Assembly: GCA_028872475.1 (NCBI GenBank)
Contig: JAQYMQ010000011.1
Coordinates: forward strand, 24,408 to 88,407
Source: Eubacteriales bacterium
GTDB lineage: Bacteria; Bacillota; Clostridia; Peptostreptococcales; Anaerovoracaceae
Length of the DNA: 64,000 nucleotides
Direction of reading: 5' to 3'
Position 1 is the first letter of the stretch. Each line of letters begins with the position of its first letter. Of this stretch, positions 9,488 to 17,943 are shown piece by piece. The notes under the pieces were generated by a model. It was not told the origin of the DNA. It saw nothing but the letters and a program-made list of their open reading frames with translations, and searched no databases. The position numbers and the translations under genes were made by a program.

Positions 9488-9539
9488 AATAAGTGGTGAT
9501 AACGTAAGCTTTATGTTTGTTTTTTGAAGGAGAGAGTTG

Positions 9540-10430
9540 ATGTACAAGATTACCAAAAAGAGAGAGTTAGCGACAAATATTTACCTTATGGATGTTTTAG
9601 CTCCTAGGGTTGCTGCGAATTGTCAACCGGGACAGTTTGTAATTGTAAAGCTTGGAGAAGAGGGAGAAAGAGTTCCTTTAACAATTTGTGATTACAATAG
9701 AGAAACAGGAGAAATTACTATTGTGTTTCAAATTGTCGGTGCTTCTTCTAAGAGAATGTCATTGCTTGAGGTAGGAGATTTTTTTTATGACTTTGTTGGT
9801 CCGCTTGGAAGACCGTCTGATTTTATAGAAGAAGATATTGAAGATGTAAAGAAGAGAAAATATCTTTTTGTATGTGGTGGTGTAGGAACAGCTCCAGTAT
9901 ATCCTCAGGTTAAATGGTTATACGAAAGAGGTATTGATGTAGATGTTATTGTTGGCGCTAAGAATAAAGATTTATTAATATTAGAAGATGAAATGAGAGC
10001 AGTTTCTGCTAATTTTTACCCATGTACAGATGATGGTTCTTATGGTTTTTCCGGAATGGTTACAGGACAGATTGAGGAGCTTATTGAAAAGGAAAATAAA
10101 CAGTATGATATCTGTGTAGCGATTGGACCGATGATTATGATGAAGTTTGCAGCTCTAACTACTAAGAAATATGATTTACATACAATTGTAAGTATGAACC
10201 CAATTATGGTTGATGGAACAGGAATGTGTGGAGCTTGTAGATTGACGGTGGGCGATGAAATTAAGTTTGCTTGTGTAGATGGTCCTGAATTTGATGGACA
10301 TTTAGTAAACTTTGATGAAGCGATGAAGAGACAGCAGATGTATAAGACAGAAGAAGGTAGAAAGCTTTTAAAGGAACAAGAAAAAGAAACTCATCACGGT
10401 GGTTGTGGACTTTGTGGAGGTGACAAATAA
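9540..10430 (+). CDS. nfnA: NfnA: FAD/NAD-binding small subunit of NADH-dependent ferredoxin:NADP oxidoreductase
   Basis: A ferredoxin-NADP reductase-fold protein of 296 residues, annotated in many genomes as sulfide/dihydroorotate dehydrogenase-like. It has the FAD-binding beta-barrel (about residues 1-105, VPLTICDY), an NAD-binding Rossmann domain (KYLFVCGGVGTAPVYPQ) and the [2Fe-2S] cysteines in GMCGACRLTVGDEIKFAC. With NfnB it forms the electron-bifurcating transhydrogenase that couples ferredoxin and NADH oxidation to NADP reduction. ATG 9540 is preferred over TTG 9537 because AAGGAG ends 7 bases before it. The gene ends in TAATG, overlapping the nfnB start. Confidence 0.9.
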   Translation: MYKITKKRELATNIYLMDVLAPRVAANCQPGQFVIVKLGEEGERVPLTICDYNRETGEITIVFQIVGASSKRMSLLEVGDFFYDFVGPLGRPSDFIEEDIEDVKKRKYLFVCGGVGTAPVYPQVKWLYERGIDVDVIVGAKNKDLLILEDEMRAVSANFYPCTDDGSYGFSGMVTGQIEELIEKENKQYDICVAIGPMIMMKFAALTTKKYDLHTIVSMNPIMVDGTGMCGACRLTVGDEIKFACVDGPEFDGHLVNFDEAMKRQQMYKTEEGRKLLKEQEKETHHGGCGLCGGDK

Positions 10431-11815
10431 TGGCAGATATGTTAAAGAAAGTGCCTGTTAGAGAACAGGAAGCAAAGGTAAGAGCAACTAATTTTGAAGA
10501 AGTATGTTATGGATATAATCTTGAAGAAGCTATGGACGAGTCAACAAGATGTATTAACTGTAAAAATCCTAAATGTGTTCAGGGATGTCCAGTTGGCATT
10601 AATATACCTGGCTTCATAATGAAAATTAAGGAAGGTAATATTGAAGAAGCTTATCAGACAATTGCTGAATCATCCGCACTTCCAGCTATTTGTGGTAGAG
10701 TATGTCCTCAGGAAACTCAGTGTGAAGGTCTATGTATCAGGGGATTAAAGGGAGAACCAGTTTCTATTGGTAAACTTGAAAGATTTGTAGCTGACTATGC
10801 ACTAGAAAATGATATTAAAATAAAGAAGACTGGCGCGCCAAAGAATAAGAAAGTAGCTATTATAGGTGCTGGTCCTGCTGGTTTAACTTGTGCAGGCGAT
10901 CTTGCAAAAGAAGGCTATGATGTAACAGTTTTTGAAGCACTTCATGAACTAGGCGGGGTATTGGTTTATGGTATTCCAGAATTTCGTCTTCCTAAAAAGG
11001 CTGTTGTACAGAAGGAAATTGACAAGGTTAAAGAATTAGGCGTTAAGTTTGAAAAGAATGTAGTTGTAGGTCGTACAGTTACAATAGATCAGCTTATGGA
11101 AGAAGAAAATTTTGAAGCAGTATTTATTGGCTCTGGTGCAGGTTTGCCTAAATTTATGGGTATTCCTGGAGAAAATGCTAACGGTGTATTTTCAGCTAAT
11201 GAATACCTAACAAGAAGCAATCTTATGAAGGCATTTGATGACAACTACGATACGCCAATTGCTGCTGGCAAAAAGGTTGCGGTTGTCGGTGGTGGTAACG
11301 TAGCTATGGACGCTGCAAGAACAGCTTTAAGACTTGGTGCAGAAGTACATATAGTATATAGAAGAAGTGAAAAAGAGCTTCCAGCCAGAGTTGAAGAAGT
11401 GCATCACGCGAAAGAAGAAGGAATTATATTCCATTTATTGACTAATCCGATTGAAATTTTGGAAGAAGATGGATGGGTTAAAGGTATAAAATGTATCAAG
11501 ATGGAACTTGGTGAACCTGATGAATCAGGTAGAAGAAGACCTATTGCAGTTGAAGGTTCTGAATATGATATCGAAGTAGATACTGTAATAATGTCTCTTG
11601 GAACTTCTCCAAATCCACTAATTGCAGCAACTACAAAAGGTTTAGATACAAATAAGTGGAAATGTGTTGTAGCTAATGAAGAAGATGGTCAGACTTCAAA
11701 GGATGGCGTATTTGCAGGAGGAGATGTTGTTACAGGAGCAGCAACTGTAATTCTTGCAATGGGAGCAGGTAAGGCAGCAGCTAAGGGTATTCACGAATAT
11801 CTTTCAAATAAATAA
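10430..11815 (+). CDS. nfnB: NfnB / NADPH-dependent glutamate-synthase-like large subunit
   Basis: A 461-residue flavoprotein of the GltD/NfnB family. The N-terminal part has two [4Fe-4S] cysteine sets (CINCKNPKCVQGCP and CGRVCPQETQCEGLC), then two Rossmann motifs: IIGAGPAGLTCAGDLA for FAD and VVGGGNVAMDAARTALRLGA for NADPH. Such genes are often named gltA, but no glutamate synthase large subunit is present and the coupling to nfnA (TAATG overlap, GGAGGTGA at 10416-10423) supports the Nfn transhydrogenase role. It acts in the cytoplasm, balancing NADPH in fermentation. An inverted repeat without a U-run follows the stop. Confidence 0.92.
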   Translation: MADMLKKVPVREQEAKVRATNFEEVCYGYNLEEAMDESTRCINCKNPKCVQGCPVGINIPGFIMKIKEGNIEEAYQTIAESSALPAICGRVCPQETQCEGLCIRGLKGEPVSIGKLERFVADYALENDIKIKKTGAPKNKKVAIIGAGPAGLTCAGDLAKEGYDVTVFEALHELGGVLVYGIPEFRLPKKAVVQKEIDKVKELGVKFEKNVVVGRTVTIDQLMEEENFEAVFIGSGAGLPKFMGIPGENANGVFSANEYLTRSNLMKAFDDNYDTPIAAGKKVAVVGGGNVAMDAARTALRLGAEVHIVYRRSEKELPARVEEVHHAKEEGIIFHLLTNPIEILEEDGWVKGIKCIKMELGEPDESGRRRPIAVEGSEYDIEVDTVIMSLGTSPNPLIAATTKGLDTNKWKCVVANEEDGQTSKDGVFAGGDVVTGAATVILAMGAGKAAAKGIHEYLSNK

Positions 11816-12274
11816 ATCTAATCATATTTAAGCTTTGATTAGATACATGTGAAATAATACATATATAAATGTAAAATTATATAAATAATATGTAAAGTGA
11901 CAGTTTTTATATATTAAAGTCATATGCGTGTCATAGAGAGGGAATATAATGTAGACATATTAAGAATTTAATATACATAACCTCTCTATATAATAACGAC
12001 TCAAAAAAGACAGCGAAAGCTGTCTTTTTCATTTATAAATATAAAATTTAATTTAAATATTCATCATAAACCATGTATTTTAAAGAATTTTAATGAAAAA
12101 ATATAGTATAATACAATAATGTAAATAGACATAGTAAGTATGTTGTCGAAAAATGGCATATATGATTTTAGAAAGTATATGTCTTTCTATCAAGATTAAA
12201 GTAGAATTATAAGATGTTGAAAGTATTAGTTTTAACTGTATTGTTGTAGATATTACAATATAAAGGGAGAGGTT
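11816..12274. other. Long intergenic region with nested inverted repeats
   Basis: No gene is visible in 459 bases. It holds an inverted repeat right after nfnB (ATCTAATCA 11816-11824 / TGATTAGAT 11836-11844, no U-tail), a long hairpin (ATAGAGAGG 11933-11941 / CCTCTCTAT 11981-11989) with an inner ATATTAA/TTAATAT stem, and a strong terminator at 12003-12029. The arrangement could be a small RNA with its own terminator. The last 240 bases are A+T-rich leader of the next gene, with TATAAT near 12108. Confidence 0.5.
12003..12029 (+). terminator. Strong rho-independent terminator
   Basis: AAAAAAGACAGC, GAAA tetraloop, GCTGTCTTTTT: a 12-base arm with a stable GNRA loop and a U-run. It ends the nfnAB message or a small RNA encoded between 11930 and here. 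Confidence 0.9.
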
Positions 12275-13861
12275 ATGCCGTTAAATAAAGAAATACTTAA
12301 TAAAAACATTAGACTAGTTTCTAATGTAATGATTTTTATGTATATGTTTCTTTTTTTAAGTAATAATTCATTTTTAGGAAAGAATTTTCAAAGCTTAATT
12401 CACTGGGGTGAAGCTGGAACAGGATTTATTCTTATATGTTGTTTTATTCTTAAATTCATTATTGATTCTAAAGAAAATAAAATATCTTTTCTTAAGTCCA
12501 ATATATTAGTTATACTATTTTTAGTTTGTACAGGTTTGACATTTGTTTATAATGGTTTGACATATAGTATAATTAGGACTATTTTTGTTGTAACAATATA
12601 CATACTTATCATTAATGACTATATGTTTAATGCGAAATTTATAAAGAATGTACTTTTAAAGGGGTTGATATATTTCAACCTAATTTTAAATATATTGCCA
12701 TTTGTTGTAAGCACAATTATTAAAATATCTGATTATAATCCAACATTTTTAAGATTATTAGATAAGTATACCTATATTGGAAGTGCTAAGGCGAGTGCAT
12801 ATAGTTGTTTTTATTCTAATCCAAATACAATGGGGATTGTCACAGGATTAGCTCTTTTAGCAAGCTTTGCGTTGTATAGCAAGAATTATGAGAAATATCA
12901 GAAAGTGCTTTTTTTTGTTTATGTGTTTTTTACTTCTTACATATTAATGGCTTCAAATTGCAGAAGTGCACTTTTATCTGTAATAGTAGCGCTGTTAAGT
13001 TATGTAGTAATTACGCTATTGAAAAATAAATACGCTAAGCAACTTATTGCATTAGGATTTCTGGTAATTACTATTATATGTATTGCAATTGTAGGTTTTG
13101 CAAACAACAATAAGGACACTGGTCTTGAACATTTTAGCAATACAGAGAAGAGTATTGATAAAATTTCTTCTCATAGATATTCCATTTGGAAATCTACATA
13201 TATTGCACAGCAGGACATGATGTTACTTGGAAAAGGAAGCTTGAAGCACGTGGTAGAAGATAGAGATAAATACTTAGAGAAGAATTTTGGTGATTATTAT
13301 ACGATTGAAAAGTTCGAATATGACAATGAGGATCCTAAAGATTTATCTAAATTTGATTTTTTATCTATGGCGTTTTATAAATTTGAGCATTTTGTTTCAA
13401 ACAATAATTTCATGAGCTTATATGATTTAAGAGTTGTAATGGATAAATACTACTTGGGTACGACATTTTTAGGCTATCCTAGAGAAGAGATTAAGCTTGA
13501 TAAGGGAAAAGATAATGATAGCAGCACAGTTGATAAAACACTGTTTATAGATATTGTTAGAGAATTAGATTCACATAATGGATATTTAAGTGTGTTATTT
13601 TGCTTTGGATATATTGGATTTGCAGTATTTGTAGCAATGATGTTGAGAAAGATATTGACAACAAAGGCATTTAGTAAAGGTAGAAACTATTTGATCGTTG
13701 TATATTGTTTGGTAATTAACTTTTTTGAGAGTGCTTTAATTGTAGATAGATTTTTTATATGTTTATTTTTGATGTTGGCATTAGCCATTGATAGTGAAGT
13801 TAATGATGTAAATGCAATAGAATTAGAAGACTGTGAAGGATTATATCTACATAAGAATTAG
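12275..13861 (+). CDS. O-antigen-ligase-like polytopic membrane protein
   Basis: A 528-residue protein with about ten membrane helices and one long soluble loop (about residues 285-430) before a late HNGYLSVLF motif, the layout of the Wzy_C/O-antigen ligase superfamily. In Gram-positive bacteria such proteins polymerise or attach surface polysaccharide. It stands alone: no glycosyltransferases, Wzx or Wzz genes are near, so its substrate cannot be inferred. GGGAGAGG precedes ATG 12275. The stop codon lies 1 base before the first direct repeat of the IS30 remnant, so the present C-terminus may have been set by that insertion. Confidence 0.8.
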   Translation: MPLNKEILNKNIRLVSNVMIFMYMFLFLSNNSFLGKNFQSLIHWGEAGTGFILICCFILKFIIDSKENKISFLKSNILVILFLVCTGLTFVYNGLTYSIIRTIFVVTIYILIINDYMFNAKFIKNVLLKGLIYFNLILNILPFVVSTIIKISDYNPTFLRLLDKYTYIGSAKASAYSCFYSNPNTMGIVTGLALLASFALYSKNYEKYQKVLFFVYVFFTSYILMASNCRSALLSVIVALLSYVVITLLKNKYAKQLIALGFLVITIICIAIVGFANNNKDTGLEHFSNTEKSIDKISSHRYSIWKSTYIAQQDMMLLGKGSLKHVVEDRDKYLEKNFGDYYTIEKFEYDNEDPKDLSKFDFLSMAFYKFEHFVSNNNFMSLYDLRVVMDKYYLGTTFLGYPREEIKLDKGKDNDSSTVDKTLFIDIVRELDSHNGYLSVLFCFGYIGFAVFVAMMLRKILTTKAFSKGRNYLIVVYCLVINFFESALIVDRFFICLFLMLALAIDSEVNDVNAIELEDCEGLYLHKN

Positions 13862-13862
13862 T

Positions 13863-13877
13863 CTATTTTATTTCACG
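13863..13877 (+). repeat. 15-bp direct repeat, left copy
   Basis: CTATTTTATTTCACG is repeated exactly, same orientation, at 14562-14576. The two copies bound the transposase remnant. Confidence 0.85.
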
Positions 13878-14469
13878 GCTCTATCTGTTAGGATAACTGG
13901 AATAATTTTCTTAAAGTTATTAATTCCAATCTTGTCTTGAATATCATTAAAAAATTGACAACCTTTTTACTATTTGGTTTATGGATAATACTCAAATAAA
14001 CAAAGTGTAAATTTGGGATTATTAATGTTAATATAGATTTACTATCTGTCTTAATGGATCCTAAAAAATCCATTTGAATTACAAACACATTGGGATGAGC
14101 TTGTAGGTAAGCCAGATAGTCTATAAAAGTACGATTACTTCGATCAATCTTATTGTTTTCATTGTATTCGTACTTTTTATTTGACTTTTTTCTCTTTTTG
14201 TAAGTAGTGGCATAAGGTAAATCGATTTTTGAGGTTGTTAGAATACCTTTATTGATGTAGTTGTAGATAAGAGTCTTTTTACAAATAGGATCACCAGTAT
14301 TTTTAGCAACTTGTTTACTCGCAAATCGATTGCGTTTAATCTCTTTAGAGACAGTAGTAGGATCACATCCTAGTAGTTCAGCTATTTTAACAGCAGTAGC
14401 TTTTTGGGTTGTGATTTGATTGTTAATAATCTTTCTGTGTTCAAAATTTAAGTGTTCAAATTTTTTCAT
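13863..14469 (-). pseudogene. IS30-family transposase remnant
   Basis: The reading frame starts well (AGAAGGAGG then ATG 14469, MKKFEHLNFEHRKII) with the N-terminal helix-turn-helix (IAELLGCDPTTVSKEIKRNR). The sequence then jumps from DPICKK to YNYINKGIL, so a piece of the middle region is missing. The integrase core begins with QMDFLG, which holds the first catalytic Asp. In a T-run near 13944-13949 the frame shifts; in the second frame it continues to IIPVILTDR, the second Asp region, and stops. The third acidic residue and C-terminus are absent. Thus the gene has an internal deletion, a frameshift and a truncated end, and cannot make an active transposase. Confidence 0.9.
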
Positions 14470-14561
14470 AAAAAAATAACCTCCTTCTAGCAAGAACACC
14501 TACTATAACTATAGGATATTTCTAAGACTAATTTCCAGTCACAGCTAGAAACCGGAAGTTA

Positions 14562-14576
14562 CTATTTTATTTCACG
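14562..14576 (+). repeat. 15-bp direct repeat, right copy
   Basis: Exact copy of CTATTTTATTTCACG at 13863-13877; it ends 17 bases before the rplS -35 box. Confidence 0.85.
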
Positions 14577-14592
14577 TAGGCTAATTTATATA

Positions 14593-14621
14593 TTGATTTA
14601 TTATGATAGCTATGTTATACT
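14593..14621 (+). promoter_or_regulatory. rplS promoter
   Basis: TTGATT (14593-14598), 17-bp spacer, TATACT (14616-14621). It gives a transcript start near 14628 and a leader of about 66 bases before rplS. Confidence 0.65.
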
Positions 14622-14627
14622 TTTATG

Positions 14628-14693
14628 GTTAGTACGGACAGTCCTCTGTTTACAAAGGTAACAAGAATGTCTATGAGGGGAGGAGGATACACG
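14628..14693 (+). promoter_or_regulatory. rplS leader, possible L19 autoregulatory element
   Basis: The leader contains pairable segments: CCTC (near 14643) with GAGG (near 14675), and GTTTAC with GTAAC around a short AAAG loop. Low-G+C Gram-positive rplS genes carry a known L19 leader in this place; match to that family is inferred from position and fold, not computed. Confidence 0.45.
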
Positions 14694-15035
14694 ATGGATA
14701 TCATAAGTGCAATCACAAGCGAATACAAAAAATCTGATATTCCTGCATTTAATGTTGGTGATACTGTAAAAGTTCACATCAAGATTAAGGAAGGTTCTAG
14801 AGAAAGAATCCAGATTTTTGAAGGATTTGTATTAAAGAAGCAAAATGGCGGTATTTCAGAAACATTTACAGTAAGAAGAATAGCTTCTGGAGTAGGCGTA
14901 GAAAAGACATTCCCAATTCATTCACCAAAAGTAGAAAAAATCGAAGTAGTGAAGAAGGGTCTAGTTAGAAGAGCTAAGCTAAATTACATGAGAGGCAGAA
15001 CTGGTAAGGCTGCTAAGATTAAGTTAGTAAAATAA
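14694..15035 (+). CDS. rplS: 50S ribosomal protein L19
   Basis: Ribosomal protein L19 sits at the interface of the 30S and 50S subunits. The 113-residue protein matches the family throughout: [46 protein letters not shown] and the basic C-terminal end. I place the start at ATG 14694 ([13 protein letters not shown]) because AGGAGG (14681-14686) is 7 bases upstream and this gives normal L19 length; the longer frame from 14625 runs through the leader. It has its own promoter and terminator, separated from the usual trmD/rimM neighbours, which are not in the window. Confidence 0.97.
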   Translation: MDIISAITSEYKKSDIPAFNVGDTVKVHIKIKEGSRERIQIFEGFVLKKQNGGISETFTVRRIASGVGVEKTFPIHSPKVEKIEVVKKGLVRRAKLNYMRGRTGKAAKIKLVK

Positions 15036-15061
15036 TTAGCAAAACAAAATATTTAAAAAAT

Positions 15062-15093
15062 AATAGCACTTGGGAAATCAAGTGCTATTTTTG
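15062..15093 (+). terminator. rplS terminator
   Basis: AATAGCACTT (15062-15071), 8-base loop, AAGTGCTATT (15080-15089), then TTT. A perfect 10-bp stem; it can work in both directions and may also serve ampS on the minus strand. Confidence 0.85.
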
Positions 15094-15171
15094 TATTATA
15101 AACCTATTTCTGCTATATAAGTATAAACTAAAAGTTTATATTGATTATGTAAAAACAATAAATCTGAATTT

Positions 15172-16281
15172 TTATTTAAGATTTTCAGGATTTAAGCATT
15201 CCAGTTCCGGTATAGTGAAAATTCCATCCTTTCTTATTAATACGTCATCAAAGTAAATTTCGCCACCACCATATTCAGGTCTTTGAATCATTACCAGATC
15301 CCAGTGAATAGCTGACTTATTGCCGTTAAAAGCATCTTCATAAGAAGCCCCTGGCGTTAGGTGGAAGCTTCCAGCAATCTTTTCGTCAAATAGAGTATCT
15401 TTCATAGGATGAAGGATATAAGGATTAACGCCTATTGCAAATTCGCCGAAATATCTTGAGCTATCATCTGTATCAAGAAGCTCATTTATTCTTTGTGTAT
15501 TGTTGGAAGTTGCGTTAATTATTTTACCGTCTTCGATTTCAAACACGATGTTTTCATATGTGAATCCTTGTTCTTCAGATGGTGTGTTATATGATATTTT
15601 GCCGTTGATAGAATCTCTAACCGGAGCTGTGTATACTTCTCCATCAGGAATATTTCTTTCACCACTACACTTTATTGTAGGAATATCCTTTATAGAAAAT
15701 TCTAAATCAGTTCCAGGACCGACAATTTTAACTTTGTCAGTCTTATTCATTAATTCAACAAGGGAATCCATAGCCTTATCCATTTTTTTGTAATCAAGTG
15801 TACAAACGTCAAAGTAGAAATCTTCGAATGCTTCTAAGCTTGTATTTGCAAGCTGTGCCATAGAATAATTTGGATAGCGCAGTACAACCCACTTAGTGTT
15901 GTTTACTCTGTAATCTAAAACAGGTCTAGTAAGTGTGTTATATAAGTTTAACTTTTCAGACGGAACATCAGATAGCTCAGAAGAATTTGCGCCTGCACGA
16001 ATTGCTATATATGCATCCATCTGTTGCATTTCATTCAAGTCGCATTCAGCTTGAAATTCAATCTGTTCTTTTGAGCAGTTTAAAAGAATTTCTCTTGTAA
16101 TACTGCTATCTCTCATCTTTACGAACGGCATACCGCCTTGTTTATATACTTCTTTAATAAGCTGCCTAACTAAATTTTTTGTGCATTCGCCTTCGTAATG
16201 TATTAAAACTTTTTCTCCTTTTTTTACAGAGCATGAGTAGTTTACTAGTAAATTTGCTAATTTTTCAATTCTGTAATCCAT
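15172..16281 (-). CDS. ampS: M29-family aminopeptidase
   Basis: AmpS is a cytoplasmic metal-dependent aminopeptidase of the M29 (thermophilic) family. The 369-residue protein is full length and shows the family blocks NIPDGEVYTAPVRDSINGK (Glu metal ligand), GEFAIGVNP, FHLTPGASYEDAF and the C-terminal SAIHWDLV with its metal-binding residues. The nearest strong ribosome binding site (AAGGAGG, complement of 16306-16312) is 24 bases from the ATG, but a 7-bp hairpin sits between them and would bring them together. No other in-frame start fits. It is divergent from the selenium operon, sharing a 260-base control region. Confidence 0.92.
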   Translation of the reverse strand: MDYRIEKLANLLVNYSCSVKKGEKVLIHYEGECTKNLVRQLIKEVYKQGGMPFVKMRDSSITREILLNCSKEQIEFQAECDLNEMQQMDAYIAIRAGANSSELSDVPSEKLNLYNTLTRPVLDYRVNNTKWVVLRYPNYSMAQLANTSLEAFEDFYFDVCTLDYKKMDKAMDSLVELMNKTDKVKIVGPGTDLEFSIKDIPTIKCSGERNIPDGEVYTAPVRDSINGKISYNTPSEEQGFTYENIVFEIEDGKIINATSNNTQRINELLDTDDSSRYFGEFAIGVNPYILHPMKDTLFDEKIAGSFHLTPGASYEDAFNGNKSAIHWDLVMIQRPEYGGGEIYFDDVLIRKDGIFTIPELECLNPENLK

Positions 16282-16288
16282 AATTGTT

Positions 16289-16305
16289 TTTGACCCAAGG
16301 TCAAA
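16289..16305 (-). promoter_or_regulatory. Hairpin between Shine-Dalgarno and start codon of ampS
   Basis: TTTGACC (16289-16295), CAA, GGTCAAA (16299-16305): a perfect 7-bp stem with a 3-base loop. Next to it, at 16306-16312, is the ampS ribosome binding site. When folded, only 7 unpaired bases separate site and start. It could equally be a protein operator. Confidence 0.45.
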
Positions 16306-16412
16306 CCTCCTTATTAATGTAGAAATTCATAAAAATAACTTGTTATCATTATATAACGAAATGACTTTTAATGACAATAATATATACTTTGAGATGGAGA
16401 TATAAGTATTTG

Positions 16413-16426
16413 TGATACTAGTATCA
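16413..16426. promoter_or_regulatory. 14-bp perfect palindrome in the ampS/yedE divergent region
   Basis: TGATACTAGTATCA is perfectly self-complementary and lies 132 bases from the ampS start and 116 bases from the yedE start. Position and symmetry suggest an operator for a dimeric regulator; no regulator gene is adjacent. Confidence 0.35.
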
Positions 16427-16541
16427 AGATATTCTATTAGATAATATTCAAATAAATTGTTAAAATATAGTCATTGTAAAATACCAAATTGTATTTATTT
16501 TATAACATATAACTTATATTTTGTAATGGAGGTATATCAAA

Positions 16542-17654
16542 ATGAATTACAAAAATCTTAAAGTTAAACTGGGAATAATCGGTTTAATTTGCGGCGCTAT
16601 TGCAGCTGCGTTAGCATATTATGGCAACCCGGCTAATATGGCATTTTGTATAGGCTGTTTCTTGCGTGATACAGCAGGAGCTTTGGGATTACATCAGGCG
16701 GCTATTGTTCAGTACGCAAGACCGGAAATTATCGGTTTAGTAATTGGAGCATTTATTATTTCAATAGCGACTAAGGAATACAAATCTACTGCAGGTTCTT
16801 CACCAATGACAAGATTTGTGTTAGGTATCATAATAATGATTGGTACTCTAATATTCTTAGGTTGTCCTTTAAGAATGGTAATTAGAATGTCTGCTGGAGA
16901 CCTTAATGCATGGGTAGCTCTTATCGGATTTATTTTAGGTGTTGGAACTGGTGTTATAGCACTTAAAAAAGGTTTTAGTTTGGGAAGAGCATATACAACA
17001 AATAAGGTGAGCGGAACAGTACTTCCAGTATTAATGTTTGGTGTTTTATTATTAGCTGTATTTACAACTGTATTAAAGACAAGTGTAGCAGGACCTGGAA
17101 GTGTTCATGCTCCTCTAGCGATATCTTTAGTAGGAGGACTAGCTTTTGGTGCTCTAGCTCAAAAATCAAGAATGTGTTTTGCAGGAAGCATCAGAGACGT
17201 TATGTTAATGAAGAACTTTGATTTATTAGCAGTAATTGGTGGCGTATTCGTTACAATGTTAATATTTAATATATCTATGGGCAAATTCGTTGTGGGATTT
17301 GACACACCAGGAGTTATTGCTCATTCAGATCATCTTTGGAATATACTAGGTATGTATGCAGTAGGTTTTGCAGCAGTTCTTGCCGGTGGTTGTCCTTTAA
17401 GACAGCTAATTTTGTCAGGTCAGGGTTCATCAGATGCGGCTGTAACTGTATTTGGTATGATCTTTGGTGCTGCATTATGCCACAACTTAAAGCTTGCATC
17501 AAGCGGAACAGCACTAAACCCACAGACAGGTGCATTAGTTCCTGGTGCAGTTCCTTTGAATGGTAAAATTGCTCTTATAATTGGTATTGTAGTGTTATTT
17601 ATTATTGCTTTTACAAACAATAGAAAAGAAGGTCTTAAGTTTAGTAAAAAATAG
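16542..17654 (+). CDS. yedE: YeeE/YedE family membrane protein, putative selenium transporter
   Basis: A 370-residue protein with about nine membrane helices. It is made of two YeeE/YedE repeats, each with a conserved glycine/cysteine block: FLGCPLRMVIRMSAGD (about 105-120) and LAGGCPLRQLILSGQG (about 280-295), plus SRMCFAGSIRD. Members followed by a SirA/TusA-like protein are linked with selenium use (the YedE/FdhT group); YeeE relatives carry thiosulfate. GGAGGTAT precedes the ATG. It heads a three-gene unit with short gaps. Selenium rather than sulfur as cargo is inference from this context. Confidence 0.85.
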   Translation: MNYKNLKVKLGIIGLICGAIAAALAYYGNPANMAFCIGCFLRDTAGALGLHQAAIVQYARPEIIGLVIGAFIISIATKEYKSTAGSSPMTRFVLGIIIMIGTLIFLGCPLRMVIRMSAGDLNAWVALIGFILGVGTGVIALKKGFSLGRAYTTNKVSGTVLPVLMFGVLLLAVFTTVLKTSVAGPGSVHAPLAISLVGGLAFGALAQKSRMCFAGSIRDVMLMKNFDLLAVIGGVFVTMLIFNISMGKFVVGFDTPGVIAHSDHLWNILGMYAVGFAAVLAGGCPLRQLILSGQGSSDAAVTVFGMIFGAALCHNLKLASSGTALNPQTGALVPGAVPLNGKIALIIGIVVLFIIAFTNNRKEGLKFSKK

Positions 17655-17708
17655 ATTATATATCAAAATTTGCAATAGATAAATTAAACAAAGTTTGGAG
17701 GTCTTGAA

Positions 17709-17912
17709 ATGAGAGAAGTAGATGCAAGAGGTTTATCTTGTCCTGAGCCAATCATGATTACTGACGAAGCAGTAAAAAGTGGCGATATGCCAGTTAAAGT
17801 ATTGGTTTCTGAACATCATCAAATGATAAATGTAGAGAAATATGCTGCAAGTAAAGGAAAAGCTTATAAATCTGAAGAAGTTGAAGATGGTTATGTTATA
17901 ACTATTGAATAA
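17709..17912 (+). CDS. SirA/TusA-like sulfurtransferase-related protein
   Basis: A small (67-residue) TusA-fold protein: VDARGLSCPEPIM holds the family CPxP motif with the reactive cysteine at residue 11. TusA relatives carry sulfur or selenium as a persulfide/perselenide. The shorter YedF-like form next to YedE is thought to receive or pass on the imported chalcogen. TGGAGG precedes the ATG; 54 bases separate it from yedE and 31 from the DUF3343 gene, so they are most likely co-transcribed. Confidence 0.88.
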   Translation: MREVDARGLSCPEPIMITDEAVKSGDMPVKVLVSEHHQMINVEKYAASKGKAYKSEEVEDGYVITIE

Positions 17913-17943
17913 ACTTTTGAAGGCTTTATAAAGGACTATTAAT

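Larger units (their letters stand above)
13863..14576 (-). mobile_element. Decayed IS30-family insertion element
   Basis: The transposase remnant plus its upstream non-coding end lies between two identical 15-bp direct repeats. IS30 elements normally make 2-3 bp target duplications, so the repeat is not a simple target duplication. It may reflect an adjacent-deletion event in which one element end joined to the transposase interior. The element sits between the O-antigen-ligase-like gene and the rplS promoter. Confidence 0.7.

Noticed and set aside
10430..11815. Glutamate synthase (GOGAT) activity for the gltA-like gene
   Set aside because: No large amidotransferase subunit is present, and the partner is nfnA.
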